DNA of 64,000 bases from Cunninghamia lanceolata. Lineage: Eukaryota > Streptophyta > Pinopsida > Cupressales > Cupressaceae. Positions within the stretch are counted from its first letter, which is position 1, and each line of letters starts with the position of its first letter. Below are positions 11,054-22,992 of this stretch, piece after piece. Made by a program: the position numbers and the translations under genes. The stretch covers positions 12,728,001 through 12,792,000 of the forward strand of contig BSBN01000849.1 of the NCBI GenBank assembly GCA_027924645.1. The letters are read 5' to 3'. Under the pieces are notes generated by a model. The model saw nothing but the letters and a program-made list of their open reading frames with translations, ran no database searches and had not been told where the DNA came from.

Positions 11054-12126
11054 TGTATACACCTAAAAATGGCTTATGTCGAATTAAGTAAATATTTTAA
11101 TATATATTTTAGTCTCATTCTTCTATCAATTAAATAAATATCCTAATTTATTTAAATGGTTCATATCCCTCTAATGGTTAAATAAAATCAATTTATTTAA
11201 TTAAATCATCTAAATTCCCTAAATCTTCTATAGTTTCATCTAATTAAATAATCCCAAAATTATTTAATTAATCCTAAATTCCTCTATCCCAAAGTCCTAA
11301 TTCCATAATTCCACATCACCTTTCCAACTCACCATGTTGGACACATAATTAAATATTTTAATAATATTTAATTAGCTAATATCCCCCAGCCACATGTCCT
11401 ATTTATCCTCCAGTTAAATTAGTCAACTCATCAATCAAATTAGTTAACTAATTAATCAATTGAGTTTACTGATCAATCAACTTAGTCAACTCTCCAATCA
11501 ACCCAGTTAACTGATCAATCATCTCAGTCAACTCCTCAATCTATTATGCTAACTCCCATAACTCGTGAAAGGAGCTTGGACACTTGTCCTCTCCTGATTC
11601 GCACACATTCTCTCAAGCTTTCTCAACCGTACACCTCAAAGGTAATTCATCCAGTCATGGATCTATTGACACTTGGACTTGGTCTCTACTTAGCCTATAT
11701 AAGCAAGGCCCTCACACCCATTTCACATATCTCAAGTTTTACCAATCTTACTTTGTAGAAATCCTACCAGCGTGCCTTTGGCAAAGTATCCTCATTTGCA
11801 TTTGCATAATCCCATTATCATTCACAATCATCCAATCATGTCTCCATTATCCGTCATCCATCCACATTAGAATTACATTTGTAGTTTAATTTTCAAAATG
11901 CACATTCCAATCACAACCATTCTCCTATCGTCATCTTCAACAACAAGGAAGTAGAACTTTTGAGAGCTAAAAATATACACAAGATCGATATGAGATAGGC
12001 AACAATGGAAGCTACGAGGTAAATCAGTCTATGAAGGTAATATATTTGTTTACCATATTTGCATCAATTTCATTGAGTTATTGGATATTTAGTTGTTAAT
12101 GCTATTGTTCATATTTTCCTCTAACA
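11054..12126 (+). repeat. Tat-like element 5' LTR
   Basis: 1073 bp, TGTATACACC...TCTAACA. Its first 350 bases are very AT-rich, followed by a run of GTTAACTNATCAATCAA-like units around 11415-11540. Directly after it, TTTCTGGTGCCCACCATTTG is the likely primer-binding site; I cannot assign the tRNA with confidence. Confidence 0.9.
11696..11703 (+). promoter_or_regulatory. LTR TATA box
   Basis: TATATAAG lies in the 3' third of the 5' LTR and is conserved in the 3' LTR at 29015-29022. It is followed by a C/A-rich stretch suited to transcription start, and is the only good TATA match placed suitably for R/U5 definition. The promoter role is inferred from position and conservation. Confidence 0.55.
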
Positions 12127-14549
12127 TTTCTGGTGCCCACCATTTGTAATCTCTATTTTGAATTTTTGGTCAAGTTACAGGTGTGACAGGTCATTCCAGC
12201 ACATTCATTCTTCCAGTTCTGTGCATCCGTGATGAAAATGATAGTCTAACACATATAAAGAATCTTTTCACACATATGACCACTCTTTCATCGCATTCAT
12301 TATGTCTGTGCATTCAAAACTTCTTCCTACGCATATGTTAGATCTTTCTACACATTTGTACTCTTACACATTCATTTTGTATTTCTACACATCCACTCTC
12401 TATTTCAACGCATCTGATTCTGGTCAAAGAATTGTCTTGAATTTGTAAAATCTTCAACACTAACATTGGTTGCAAGAATATCAATCATCAAATGGAGGCC
12501 TTTAATGTGCAATGATCTTGTAGGTGTAGGAACTTGGTTTAGTCATTTAGCTACATCATAACTTCATCTAGATCTAATTAGGAAGAATAAATCCAATATC
12601 TTCATGCAAATTTTCACTTAGATCTAATTAGGAGGAAGTAATCTATATTGTTGCATTACAACTTGCACATAGTCCCAACCTAGGCGGATAAAAACTGAAC
12701 AAATCTTTCAAGTCAATCTTGCACTTACAAATCTCACATCTAGCTTAAATTAAAGGAAAGTAATTTGTTTCATCCTTCAACAATAATCTTCACATAGATT
12801 TTTTTAGGGGATCCATAAAAATGAACCATCTTTTCAAAGTTTTTGCTATCTTGTCAAATGGATTGTGCTTGGTAGGGTAAACACACTTAGTTTTTTTATT
12901 TTTTAACTAGGAGAATAAAGAACCAATGTACTCTATGTTTGGAAATGATGAAAGGGCTATGGTCTCCCCTTTCTTGGGTGACCAAAATGCCAAACTCATA
13001 ATTTTATATGTGTTACCTTTAGAAGAGGCCTGCCCCTAGAATTCTGTCCTTCCAAGCGGGATGACCTCAAGTGATAATGGGATAAAGCCAAGTCACTTCC
13101 AAGTCACTATAAATAAATTGTGTTTGTGATGAAAATTGCAAACAACGGGTGCTGATGTGTTACACGAACAAATGTTTCCCCTAAAACCCTGTAGAGCGTA
13201 ACCTCTACAGGCTGTGAAGCCTCTTTATTGGAGTTAATTGCCGCACGTGTAACCACCTGAACAGATGTCCATACTAAAAATCTAATTGTTTTAGAAAGCC
13301 AAAAACCCCTATTTGTTGACACAGGTGGATAATCCTCTAGAGTCATCCAATGCCAGACATTCATTTAGTGTGAAGATAGAAAAGTTCAACTCTTTGGAGG
13401 AACTGTAACTTGCTATGCATGAGAAGTGAGTGCTGTGGAGGGGAGACGGTGCTACTAAGTTACTATCTGTCATGCCTTTATGTAAGTGGCTAGAGTAAAA
13501 TCCAAGTTGGAACTCAACAAATATTATCCTTGCCATCCTTAGGATTGTACTTGCTTTTTTTTTCATTTATCAAAAATTATATCAAAACAAAGGAAAAAAA
13601 CAAATGATCATGACAACCTCTTGCTTATTGTGTTTTCTAGAAATAACTTGAGTCAAAAATAGTACCACAAACCTTGGAAAATTCTAGAAAAAACATGCAA
13701 AAAAAGAGAAAACTGAAACTAAAACAAAAAGTAGAACTTTTGTGCAAAGCTGTGCATTTGATACATCTTCCTACACATTCAAACTGTCTTTCAGTGCATC
13801 CACCTATTTCTATGCATACACTCCTTTTTTTTGCGCATTTAAGAAATATTGATGCGCATTTAAACTCTACATATAAACAACATAGTTGCACATCCAATCA
13901 ACATAACTATACTTTTGAAAAATAGAGCTGTACATGTAGAATAGCGCATTCAAAAAACAGAGCTGTACATTTGATCCATGTTTCTGTGCATTTAAACCTA
14001 TGCATTCATAATAGAGAGTGCTTCCGTATAGTTTGAGAGAAAATAAAAATCAGATTCCTATACCATTTGGACCTAGATCACACTTGAAAAGTTAGTTCAA
14101 CCATTTCAAACCACCTTAATACCATTTTCACAGGTCACCTTTGCATACCATTGTCTTTCTATCTGAACACGTCAAAACAAACCAAAACTTGCATCAAGGC
14201 ATTATTGAGACTCTTTCAAATTAAAACAAAAACCTAGTTAGTTTCATATCAGGATTCCAATCATCCTTCACATCGAAACTATACTTGTGTATCTTGATAG
14301 AAGAATAGTCTACATCAAATAGTGGTGATCAACCATCCCTATTTTGACTACCTTTTAGCTCAACAACACCTTGTTTGGACAAATAGGGTCAATAGAAAAC
14401 CTTAGCAAAATCTTACCAAAACCATATCCAACCAAATCATTTTCATACCAAAACATCAAACCAAATCCACCAAGTCTCACAATCCAACTTCTCTTGCATC
14501 CGAAAATTGCATGGTTCAAACTAGATCTTAATCTAAACAAAAGCAAAAA
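12127..14549 (+). other. Tat-like element leader with TGCGCAT-type repeats
   Basis: This is a 2.4-kb untranslated leader with no convincing ORF. Two parts (about 12190-12425 and 13740-14015) consist of loosely repeated units built on CACATTC/GTGCATT/GCGCATT cores, spaced roughly 15-30 bases, for example TTCTACACATTTGTACTCTT and TTTTTTGCGCATTTAAG. The same kind of unit returns in the 3' region at 27450-27810. Confidence 0.6.
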
Positions 14550-15950
14550 ATGGGTTCCCTTCACAATAGTGGGCATAATTCTAATGACGAGGAGGTTAGT
14601 CAAGAGGAAATCCTTAAACAACTTCAAGATCCAAAATTTCTAAGGATGATGGATAGGGTAGTTGCCACAGATCCTCATAAATATTTTCTCATGGTAGCTC
14701 AAAAAGGAGATAAGTTACCCTCATATTTTGATGTCTCAAATCTAAGAGAGAACAATTCCTCAAATGAAGCTAATCTTTGAAAGATGGCTCCAAAAATGAC
14801 AAAACTGACAAAGATGGTTCTAAAATGGAAAAGGCTAAGGATACACCCAATCCCTTGGACACATTAACATCACAAATCCAAGCCTTGGAAAAATAGTTGA
14901 TGGACATCCAAAGTGGTACTACAACAAAACATTACTCCCTTGAGGATATTTCACCATATCCCTTTGATAAATCTTTTCTCATGATCCCTTTTCCCTCAAG
15001 GTTTGAGGTTCTAAAATTTGATAAGTATCAAGGAAAAGGTTATCCAAGAGATCATATAAGGGAATTTAGTGCAGCATGCCTAGAAGTCGCACACAACGAA
15101 ACATATTTTATGTGACTATTCTAACGAAGCTTAGGAGGCCAAGCAATGGAATGGTTCTCCTACCTACCTCCTGGTATTTGCACTTTTAAAGAGCTAGTGG
15201 ATAAATTTGTAACACATTTCTCATACAATATCGAACATGAAATGTCCATGTTAGACCTTTGTAATAACAAGCAAAAGGGGGGAGAATCATTTGCCTCTTT
15301 TTTGCAAAGATGGAGACAACTTGCAAGCAAGTGTCCCTATCACATACCAAAGAAACAAATTCATGATAGAAATATTTTTTCACAACCTAACCATGGAACT
15401 AAGTTATCAAATTCAAATACAATGCCTGACTACTTTTAGTAAGGTCATTGAAATGGGGCTACTAATTGAGAAAGCCTTCCTAACAAAGGGGCAAATTAAG
15501 CTATACAAAGACACCCCTAGCTCTAACAACAATGCAGACAAGTCTTGATTTTGGACCAAGAATAGATCCATTGTAAATGATGGTGTGGTGGATGCTAAGA
15601 ATGTGGTGCAAAAACAACCAATCTTCAATCTATCAAAACCACAAAACAATACAACATCCAACAAGCCCCAAAGCAATGAACAAAGACCCACCAATTTTCC
15701 TCCTAGGAGAAAATTCACACCACTAGGAGAGTCTCTCGAATCTGCCCTTAGGAAGTTAATTGTGGGTAACCTCATAACACTTCCTTCGGTGCATGAATAT
15801 GAACCAAAATTTAAACCTGCTTGGTGGAATGATGTCAACTTTTGCAGGTATCACATAAATAAAGGACATAAAACAAATAATTGTCAAGTGCTAAAACATG
15901 TCGTTCAAGATGTCATTGATAAAAAAAAAAGTAATAAAAATTGAAGGGCA
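14550..15950 (+). pseudogene. Tat-like element gag
   Basis: A plausible start is the ATG at 14550 (MGSLHNSGHNSNDEEVSQEE). The capsid domain is at about 14990-15340: PFPSRFEVLKFDKYQGKGYP, then after two stops GQAMEWFSYLPPGI, TFKELVDKFVTHFSYN and GGESFASFLQRWRQLASKC. The C-terminal part at 15810-15935 has AWWNDVNFCRYHINKGHKT plus NNCQVLKHVV, a zinc-knuckle-like CxYHxxxGHxTxxC arrangement typical of Tat/Athila Gag. At least two frame changes and several stops break it. Confidence 0.8.
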
Positions 15951-16489
15951 TACCACTATTGAAGATTATATAGCATTCAAAAATCCTCTTCCACACTATG
16001 AGAAAGGAGGATCATCCAATCAAAAAAATAATGGTGCTAACAAAGCAAACTATAATAATGTTTCTTATGAGTACACCATCAATCATATCTCACACAGTGA
16101 TTCACACATCAATGTAATCACTATCAATAATAATCCCAACTGTAATGTGACTAGACTCATCATGGAAACACTACTCTATAAGGAGCTCCACCCAAGTCAT
16201 CATCCACATCAAACCAATACAACATCCTTGACCAACTCCATAAAACACCCACACACATATCTATTTTGGAGTTATTGTGTCTATCCTTGTCCCACAAAGC
16301 CATCTTAGAGAAAGCTCTCTTGGAAACAACTATTCCCACAAACCTTGCTCAAGAGCAATTCCAAGCTATGGTAGGTCATCTAACCACACCACATTTCTTA
16401 TCCTTCATAGAGAAAGATGATATGTCCATCAACCAACCACACAATGCATCCCTCCACATTGAGGCCCAAATCCACAAACACTAAATAAA

Positions 16490-16880
16490 AAGGGTCCTAA
16501 TAGATGGAGGTGCTAGTTTAAATATATGCACGTAAAAATTATTCCTTGCATTGGGGTTTTCACAAAATGCCGTTGATCCTAAAAAGAAAATGACTATCAA
16601 GGCATATGACAAAGAAGAGAGAACTTCCAAAGGAACTGTGGTCTTGTCGATATGGGTTGGACTGGTAGAGAGAGATGTTGTGTGCCAAGTTCTAGACATG
16701 CAACTAGCATATAACATTCTTCTAGGAAGACCTTGGATCCATGCAATGAAGGTCATTCCAGATCAACATACCATCAATGTATCAAATTCCCATACAATGG
16801 CCAAGATATTACCATACAAGGGGACCCTGATCCATTCCAGTATTGCAACAACATCCAATCAAAACCAAAAGTTGTAATCC
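16490..16880 (+). pseudogene. Tat-like element aspartic protease
   Basis: VLIDGGASLNICT (16496-16533) is the retropepsin active-site loop with D-G-G instead of D-S/T-G, followed by an in-frame TAA. The body (MTIKAYDKEERTSKGTVVLS, RDVVCQVLDM, AYNILLGRPWIHAM) ends in the ILLGRPWIH motif, typical of the Tat/Athila protease. The domain sits between gag and the G-patch-like segment. Confidence 0.8.
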
Positions 16881-17223
16881 CTACCATCAAGCAGCTTCCT
16901 TTTCTTCACACCATGTGGACCCAAGTTCTCTAGCTTCTACCTCCAAAACATTAGAGATTAAAGTCAAAGTCAAGGACAAGGGAGTTGGAGAATATGTCAT
17001 TAAACAATCTTTCTGTCTAGCACAACTACCTATATCACCAAAATCATATGGAAAACCATTACTAAACAAGGCCAAATCATTAGAGACTTCTAAGGGTCCT
17101 TTCATTAGATGGGGAAACTTATCAAATGAGAGTGATGAAAAAGATCTCCTACAGTGGCTTTACAAGGATGAAGATAGTGAAACCACACCAAATGATCATC
17201 AACCTGAGCTACCCACTGCATAA

Positions 17224-17376
17224 TATGGTCAAGGGTTTTCTATTTTACAAAGGATGGGACATGAAGGACATGGTCCCATAGGATTAAGGAAAGATGGTAT
17301 CATAGAACCAATTCAACTCTCTACTTCCACAGCCCAAGACACTACTGGGTTGGGATACAAGGGTAAACAAAAGATC
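17224..17376 (+). pseudogene. G-patch-like segment after protease
   Basis: The frame reads YGQGFSILQRMGHEGHGPIG, then LRKDGIIEPIQ, and ends TTGLGYKGK. The spaced glycines with the preceding hydrophobics (hhxxMGxxGxGxxG) resemble a G-patch, an RNA-binding or RNA-helicase-activating motif. In betaretroviruses a G-patch also lies C-terminal to protease. An in-frame TAA immediately precedes it at 17221. The resemblance is by motif only and no profile search was possible. Confidence 0.45.
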
Positions 17377-17439
17377 AAAGGTAAGGGAAACTCTAAGAAA
17401 AAGACAAACAAGCAGTTACCACTAAGTTCATAGAATAGC

Positions 17440-18379
17440 TTCATCAACTACAATAATGGAGTGAAACAGATTCCAATGAGTATGAATGGGACAGCCTCTC
17501 AGAAACATCTTGGGAAGACAAAGAGATTGACGTGGTTCAACAACATAGCTCTACTCATACAACACATGAGGGAGAAATCTCTAGGGCTAGATCACTAGAG
17601 TTTGATCTGTAATATGACAAATGTGAACTTCATGAAGAGAGTACGATGTCACACTTGACGAACTAGCTTGAGGAGAGTACCATAATAGACCTTGTCAATA
17701 CCTTTACCTATTCAAATGACTCCTCCATTCTAACCATCACCACCCTTGAATCAGACCAACCAGATGATCCATTACCCCTATTGCATCCTAAATTGATTGA
17801 CTGGGATTTGCAAAACACCACCCCTGAACTAGATACATTCCAAAATGATGACGCTATCATTGATTATCTAGAGCTTAGGGACCATTTACCTGTAAGAGAC
17901 CACAAGGCTAGCTTCACCTTTGAACTTAACGACATGGCATACTTTGGAGAGAGTGCCAATCCTTTCAGTCAAAAAAATATAAAAATAAAAAATAGATCTA
18001 ACGGTGAAAACCGCTCTGCAGTAGTGTTAGATCACGAAAAAGTAAAAAGAAAAGATGTATCTGGCAGTGAAAATTTCTCTGAGGTGCCAACAGATGAAGG
18101 GATTGACACTCTCCCATACCATGCACATTAGGAGAGATCTTCAATATTGATTGAACCAGCTCAACCAATAAACATCAGCATAGAAGAGAACCTAAGGACA
18201 ATCCATATGGCACAATCATTATCGGCACAAGAAAAGCCAGAATTCACTGAATTCTTCAAGCCAAAATAGATTAACTTTGCTTGGTCATATGTGGATATGT
18301 CGAGACTAGATCCAAACCTTATAATGCATCATCTTTCACTAGCTCCTAGAGCTAAGCCAGTTAACAGAAACTGAGAAAA
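17440..18379 (+). other. Tat-like element PR-RT spacer
   Basis: The sequence is partly open (17781-18131: MHPKLIDWDLQNTTPELDTF and onward) and acidic, with many D/E/N residues, consistent with the poorly conserved linker upstream of RT in Tat elements. No catalytic motif is recognised. The RT lead-in segment IYGDMSRLDPNLIMHHLSL-like reading occurs near 18290-18340. Confidence 0.45.
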
Positions 18380-18618
18380 ATGCACCCACGTATAGCATTA
18401 ATGGTCAAAGAGGAACTAAAGAAACTACTAGATGTGGGGTTCATCATAGCCATTGATTATTCAAAATATGTTTCTAACATTGTACTTGTTTCCAAACTTG
18501 ATGCAAGGATAAAAATTTGCAATAAATTTAGAGATCTAATAAAGGCTTGTCCAAAAGATGATTTTCCTTTGCCAAACATAGATATTATTGTCGATCTAAC
18601 GACATGGCACACCATGTT

Positions 18619-19183
18619 TGTTAGGGATTGCATGCAGAAGATATCAATTAAATGCAAATAAAGATTAAATAGAGGAATGAAAATACATAGAAATAATAAC
18701 AATGCGAGACAAGTTTTAATGTGGTTCATCCAAACCTAGGCTACATCCACCAACAGAGAGTCCAATATTATTATCTAGTGAATCAAACTGATTACAACTA
18801 GTAATCCTTGCAACTCAATACCTCTACAAAATGCTACAATCATTAAATGAAACCCTAACCCTTAGCTGATTTTATCAAGCCTTATGTCAGTTACAAAAAT
18901 AGGGTTTTTTTATGTCGGCCAATAAAAATATCTCCCGATGCCTTTATAAAATAATAAAAAATTGTTGGAGGTTTTGGGGGTGTTGCCCCTGAGCCCTCGT
19001 GGGGTTGCTGCCCCTGGACCCTACAAGAGGCATTGCACCTTGACCTCATCTTGGGGGCACTACCCTTAAACCCCTACAAGGGGCGTTGCCCCTTGACCCC
19101 GTTAAATAATTTGGGGGGAAATTGCACCGATAAAAGTGGGGTAAATTTAACCTCCGAGTATGATTAGGCTCCATATAAAAACA
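18619..19183 (+). mobile_element. Solo LTR inserted in the RT
   Basis: 565 bp, starting TGTTAGGGATTG and ending CATATAAAAACA, flanked on both sides by ATGTT (18614-18618 and 19184-19188). There are no coding or internal parts, so it is a solo LTR or a very small TRIM-like element. Around 18720 it carries TAATGTGGTTCATCCAAACC, a motif common in plant LTRs. Its 3' half (18963-19110) is a run of GC-rich subrepeats in the form GGGGC-x-TTGCCCCTTGACCCC. Confidence 0.9.
18963..19110 (+). repeat. GC-rich subrepeats inside the solo LTR
   Basis: About five degenerate units, each roughly 27-30 bp, carry a GGGG(C/T)GTTGCCCCT core followed by GACCCC/AACCCCTA. Each core is self-complementary, so each unit could fold as a short hairpin. 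GC content here contrasts sharply with the surrounding AT-rich DNA. Confidence 0.7.
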
Positions 19184-19779
19184 ATGTTGTCATTAATGGA
19201 TGGGTTCTCTGGCTATAACCAAATCAAAATAGCACCAAAGGATTAGCACAAAATAGCATTCACATGTTCATGGGGTACCTATTGTTGGTGTGTAATGCCA
19301 TTCAAACTAAAGAATGCGGGAGCAACATATCAGCAAGCAATGACTACTATCTTTCATGACATGATGCACACCATCATGGAAGATTATGTAGATGACATCC
19401 TAGCTAAGTCATTCACCAGAGAATGACATCTACAAGTCTTGAATAAGATCTTTACGAGACTAAAGAAATTTAATGTACAATTAAATCCAAAAAAGTGTGT
19501 TTTCAGAGTCACATCCGGTAAACTCCTTAGATATATCGTATCAACTAATGGAATAGAGGTGGACCTAGCCAAGGTAAAAGAAATCATGGAAATGCCACCA
19601 CCTAAGAATTTGAGTCAGTTGTAGTCCATCATAAGGTTTATCTCTCAAATAGCAGATAAGTGCCATCCATTCACACATCTCTTACATAAAAAAGTTCCAT
19701 TCAAATGGGATGACATGTGTGAGAAAGCATTTCAGCATCTAAAGGAGTATCTAATGAACCCACCAGTCTTGATGCCACT

Positions 19780-20236
19780 AATTTAGAGCAAGCCATTACT
19801 ACTCTACATCTCAGCTACACCCATAGCTCTTAGAGCTTTGCTAGCCAAACAAAACCATACAGAAAAGGAACAAGCAATCTACTACATCAACAGGACACTA
19901 GTAGGTTACGAACTGCAGTATACACCAATTGAAAGAGCATGTCTTGCTGTTGTCTTTGCTTTACAAAGGTCAAGACACTACATGCTCTCGCACTTTATCA
20001 AGCTAGTGGTGAAAATTGATCCATTAAAATACCTACTCAGAAAAACTACCTTAACAGGTAGAATATCTAAATGGGTCATGATACTTAGTGAATTCGATAT
20101 TGAGTATGTAGATAGAAGAGAAATAAATGGGCAGGTCATTGTAGATCAGCTGGCAGATGCACCTTTGACAGATGACAACCCATTAAGCTTTGAATTTCTA
20201 GATGAGTCTATCTTCAACATCACTACCACAACCTAG
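19780..20236 (+). pseudogene. Tat-like element first RNase H
   Basis: Contains LLYISATPIALRALLAKQ, AIYYINRTLVGYELQYTPIE, LAVVFALQRSRHYM and KYLLRKTTLTGRISKW, the retroviral-type RNase H and connection of the Tat polyprotein. Ser in YISAT and VVKIDPLKY replace typical catalytic acids, as often seen in this clade where the second RNase H is the active one. It is open from 19838 to a stop at 20236. Confidence 0.75.
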
Positions 20237-20815
20237 AAATTTTACTTTGATGGGTCATATACTCAGCATGGATATGGAGCAGGAATCTTGTGGGTAACAC
20301 CACATGGAGATACAATCCCTAAGTCATATAGACTTATGTTTCCATGTACCAACAATGTCGCTGAGTATGAAGCACTGCTTATCAAAATAAAGATGGTAGT
20401 AGATTGGAAGGTCAAGGAAATTTATGTGTACGGGGACTCACAACTTGTCATTAATCAAGTAAATGTTGATTATCAAACTAAGGACAAGAAGCTTATACCA
20501 TACAAGTGTATGGTGGATTATTTCAAAGAGTATTTTACTGTGATATCCTTCGAATATATACCAAGATTGGAAAACAAAGTAGTAGATGCAATGGCTACTA
20601 TTGCATCCCTTCCTGACATACCTAAAAATCATTCTTGTTATGAGTTTTTAGTGGAGCCAGCTCCCTATCCTTCTTATAAAATCTCAGAAACTAGCACCAT
20701 TTACCACATCGTAGGGTCTAATTCTCCCTTATATGGAAAAGTTTACACCTATTTGAAAGAGAATATCCTGCTATCAGACCTATCACACAACCAAATGAGA
20801 ACATTTATACACTAA
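20237..20815 (+). pseudogene. Tat-like element second (archaeal-type) RNase H
   Basis: FYFDGSYTQHGYGAGILWV (D), NVAEYEALLIKIKM (E), YVYGDSQLVINQV (D) and PRLENKVVDAMATIASL (D) give an intact D-E-D-D set. This extra RNase H between the first RNase H and integrase is diagnostic of Tat elements. A tether to the integrase (EPAPYPSYKISETSTIYH) follows to 20815. There is one stop before the domain (20234) and one after it. Confidence 0.85.
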
Positions 20816-20879
20816 GCATCCTGATATACCATCATCGTAGACACCCTATATCAACAAGGTTTAGATGGTACTCTCCTTA

Positions 20880-21970
20880 GGTGTTTGGATAGTGAGGAAT
20901 ATGAGACCGCTTTGAGTGAAGTACATGAAGGAATATGCGGGACACACTCTAGTGGTCCTACCTTGGCAAAGAAGTTCATGCATCTTGGATACTATTGGCC
21001 AATGATGGAAAGAGACTCCTCTCATTTTGTGAAGAGATGCACTAAATGCCAAATCCATGGGAACCTCATACATGCACTAGCATAGGAGCTATAGTCTTTA
21101 ATGACACCTTGGCCCTTCTGCGAATGGGGACTTGATCTAGTAGGCAAGATTCACCCTTCATCCTCCAACTGCCACAAATTCATTATCACAGCCATTGAGT
21201 ATTTCACAAAGTGGATTGAGGCCATTCCATTAACCAACATCACAGGGAAACAAATCTCTTCTTTCATTGTTAACTACATCATAAGTAGATATGATATTCT
21301 AGTATGCATTGTCACAGATAGTGGGCGACCTTTCAAGAATCAAGATGTGAAAGAAGTCTGTGATAAATTTATCACATTGTTCTTTGATGCCTCATACTAC
21401 CCACAAGGTAAAGGCCAGGTTGAGGCATCAAACAAAACTATCCTAAAGACTGTCAATGAGGCTAGCCGTGACTGGCGTATGCAATTGAACCCCGCTTTGT
21501 GGGCCTATAAAACTAGTATACACACTTCCACATGTGCGGCACCATACACCCTCATCTATGGCTCTAAAGACATCTTGACCATAGAAGTTGAGTTACCTTC
21601 CCTCAGGGTGTCATTAAAGGGTCTCATAAATGATGAGGAATATAGAGTATCAAGACTCCAGGAGATAGAGTTGCTAGAAGAATGAAGACAACATGCCTTC
21701 GACCATCTTAAGGCATACCAGCAGAGAATATCAATAAGTTATAATCACAGGGTCAAACCACGAGTCTTTCACATGGGTGACTTGGTTCTAAGAAAGAATC
21801 CAAGAAATCATCAAGATGAGAGAAAAAGGGGAAATTTGAACCCAATTTGTTGGGTTCCTATATCATAGCTACTATCTATGGGTTAGGCACTTATCAACTA
21901 TCAACATCAGAAGGTGAACTGTTCGATGATCCTATCAACAGAAAGCATCTTCGCAAGTTCTACACCTAAA
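20880..21970 (+). pseudogene. Tat-like element integrase
   Basis: The zinc module at 20920-21065 is complete (EVHEGICGTHSSG and RCTKCQIHGN, an HHCC set). In the core from 21101, Asp12 lies in WGLDLVG, Asp73 in VTDSGRPF and Glu108 in GQVEASNK, so the D,D,E triad is present with about 35 residues between the last two. ALWAYKTSIHTSTCAAPYTL closes the core. The C-terminal part, with HMGDLVLRKNPRNH and, after a frameshift, GLGTYQLSTSEGE, ends near 21970. Stops at about 21083 and 21683 and the C-terminal frameshift inactivate it, yet this is the best-preserved protein of the element. Confidence 0.85.
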
Positions 21971-22992
21971 ACACCAATGCAAGGGAGTAAAAAAAATAAC
22001 AAAAAAAATTAAAAAATGGAAAAATAGCAAAAAAATTAGAAAAATAACAAAAATAATCATCCTCTGGTGAAAATGTAGTAAACAGGCACCTTAGATAGAT
22101 ACCATGATGAAAACCTAGCAAATAGGTGTCATGTGTATTTTAACTATCATGCACATGAAAGAAAGTAGTGAAAACCTGCAAACAGGCACTATTTGTGATA
22201 AACCAATCCCTACATCTCTTAGGACTTCAATCCTCATCTAGTCTTTTCTAAAACCGCATCCACCCAATCACATCGAGATACATACCATGGCTTGGTGTTC
22301 ACTCATCCTTATCAAGCTATCAATCCAAAATTGCGTCCAACTTGTCATCCATCCTCAACAAATCCATTGAACTATTGCCGAACTACATCACCTCTGAGCT
22401 ATCACATAGGCAAAGCCATCATTGATGAGCACCTGAGGCTTCCCATCTATTCCATCTCATATCATCCATCCTTTTGTCCATTTTCCACCATTTCCCATCG
22501 CTTAGGTCCTAGGTCCACAAAGTCCACACCCCAAACTATGTTGCCTCTACATTGTCACATAGGCAAGGCCATTTATCAATAAGCCCCTGAGGCACTAGGT
22601 CACTCCCCTAGGGTCCATTTCTTTGTGTCTATTGTTAGTTCAGCCATAATAAATTGATCCTTTACTTGACTGGGCGCAAATCCTGAACTTAGTGAATTGG
22701 AGTTTTGAATGCTACAACTCAGAGGATAACAAACCAGTTCTATCACTAAACAACAAGCAACACAACATACAAGCTTTAAACATCATCCTAACAAAAAGAC
22801 ATCAAACAAAAACCTAACAACACCAACCTACCTAAACCATCAAACATGACTCTATCAAGTTATTGCAAGAAAACATATATCTATGGCACAAAGGTCTTTA
22901 ATGGTTGTTTAAAGTCTTATATCATGATTTTTGTTATTATGTCTTTTTATGCTACTCAAGGATGTCAAAAACTAGAGGATCTATGATGGGGG
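21971..22992 (+). other. Tat-like 3' region, short dispersed repeats
   Basis: No gene is seen. Three spaced copies of a unit like GTGAAAACCTGCAAACAGGC occur at about 22058, 22109 and 22166. Two copies of TCACATAGGCAAGGCCAT with a following CCTGAGGC occur near 22405 and 22557. Such units are common downstream of integrase in Tat elements. Confidence 0.6.

Larger units (their letters stand above)
18380..19770 (+). pseudogene. Tat-like element reverse transcriptase, split by a solo LTR
   Basis: The first part (18380-18613) has MHPRIALMVKEELKKLLDVG, FIIAIDYSKYVSNIVLVSK and KACPKDDFPLPNIDIIVD. A 565-bp solo LTR plus its 5-bp duplication interrupts the domain directly after the HTM codons. The second part (from 19189) has LMDGFSGYNQIKIAP, AFTCSWGTYCWCVMPFKL, KNAGATYQQAMTTIF and the polymerase box YVDDILAKSF near 19388. 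The thumb region, with HPFTHLLHKKVPFKWDD, runs to about 19720. Stops such as TAG after APKD and in the thumb show additional decay. Confidence 0.85.

Noticed and set aside
13107..13925. Several 85-90-codon frames in the Tat-like leader
   Set aside because: They overlap on both strands, show no domain, and lie in a long leader composed of short repeats.
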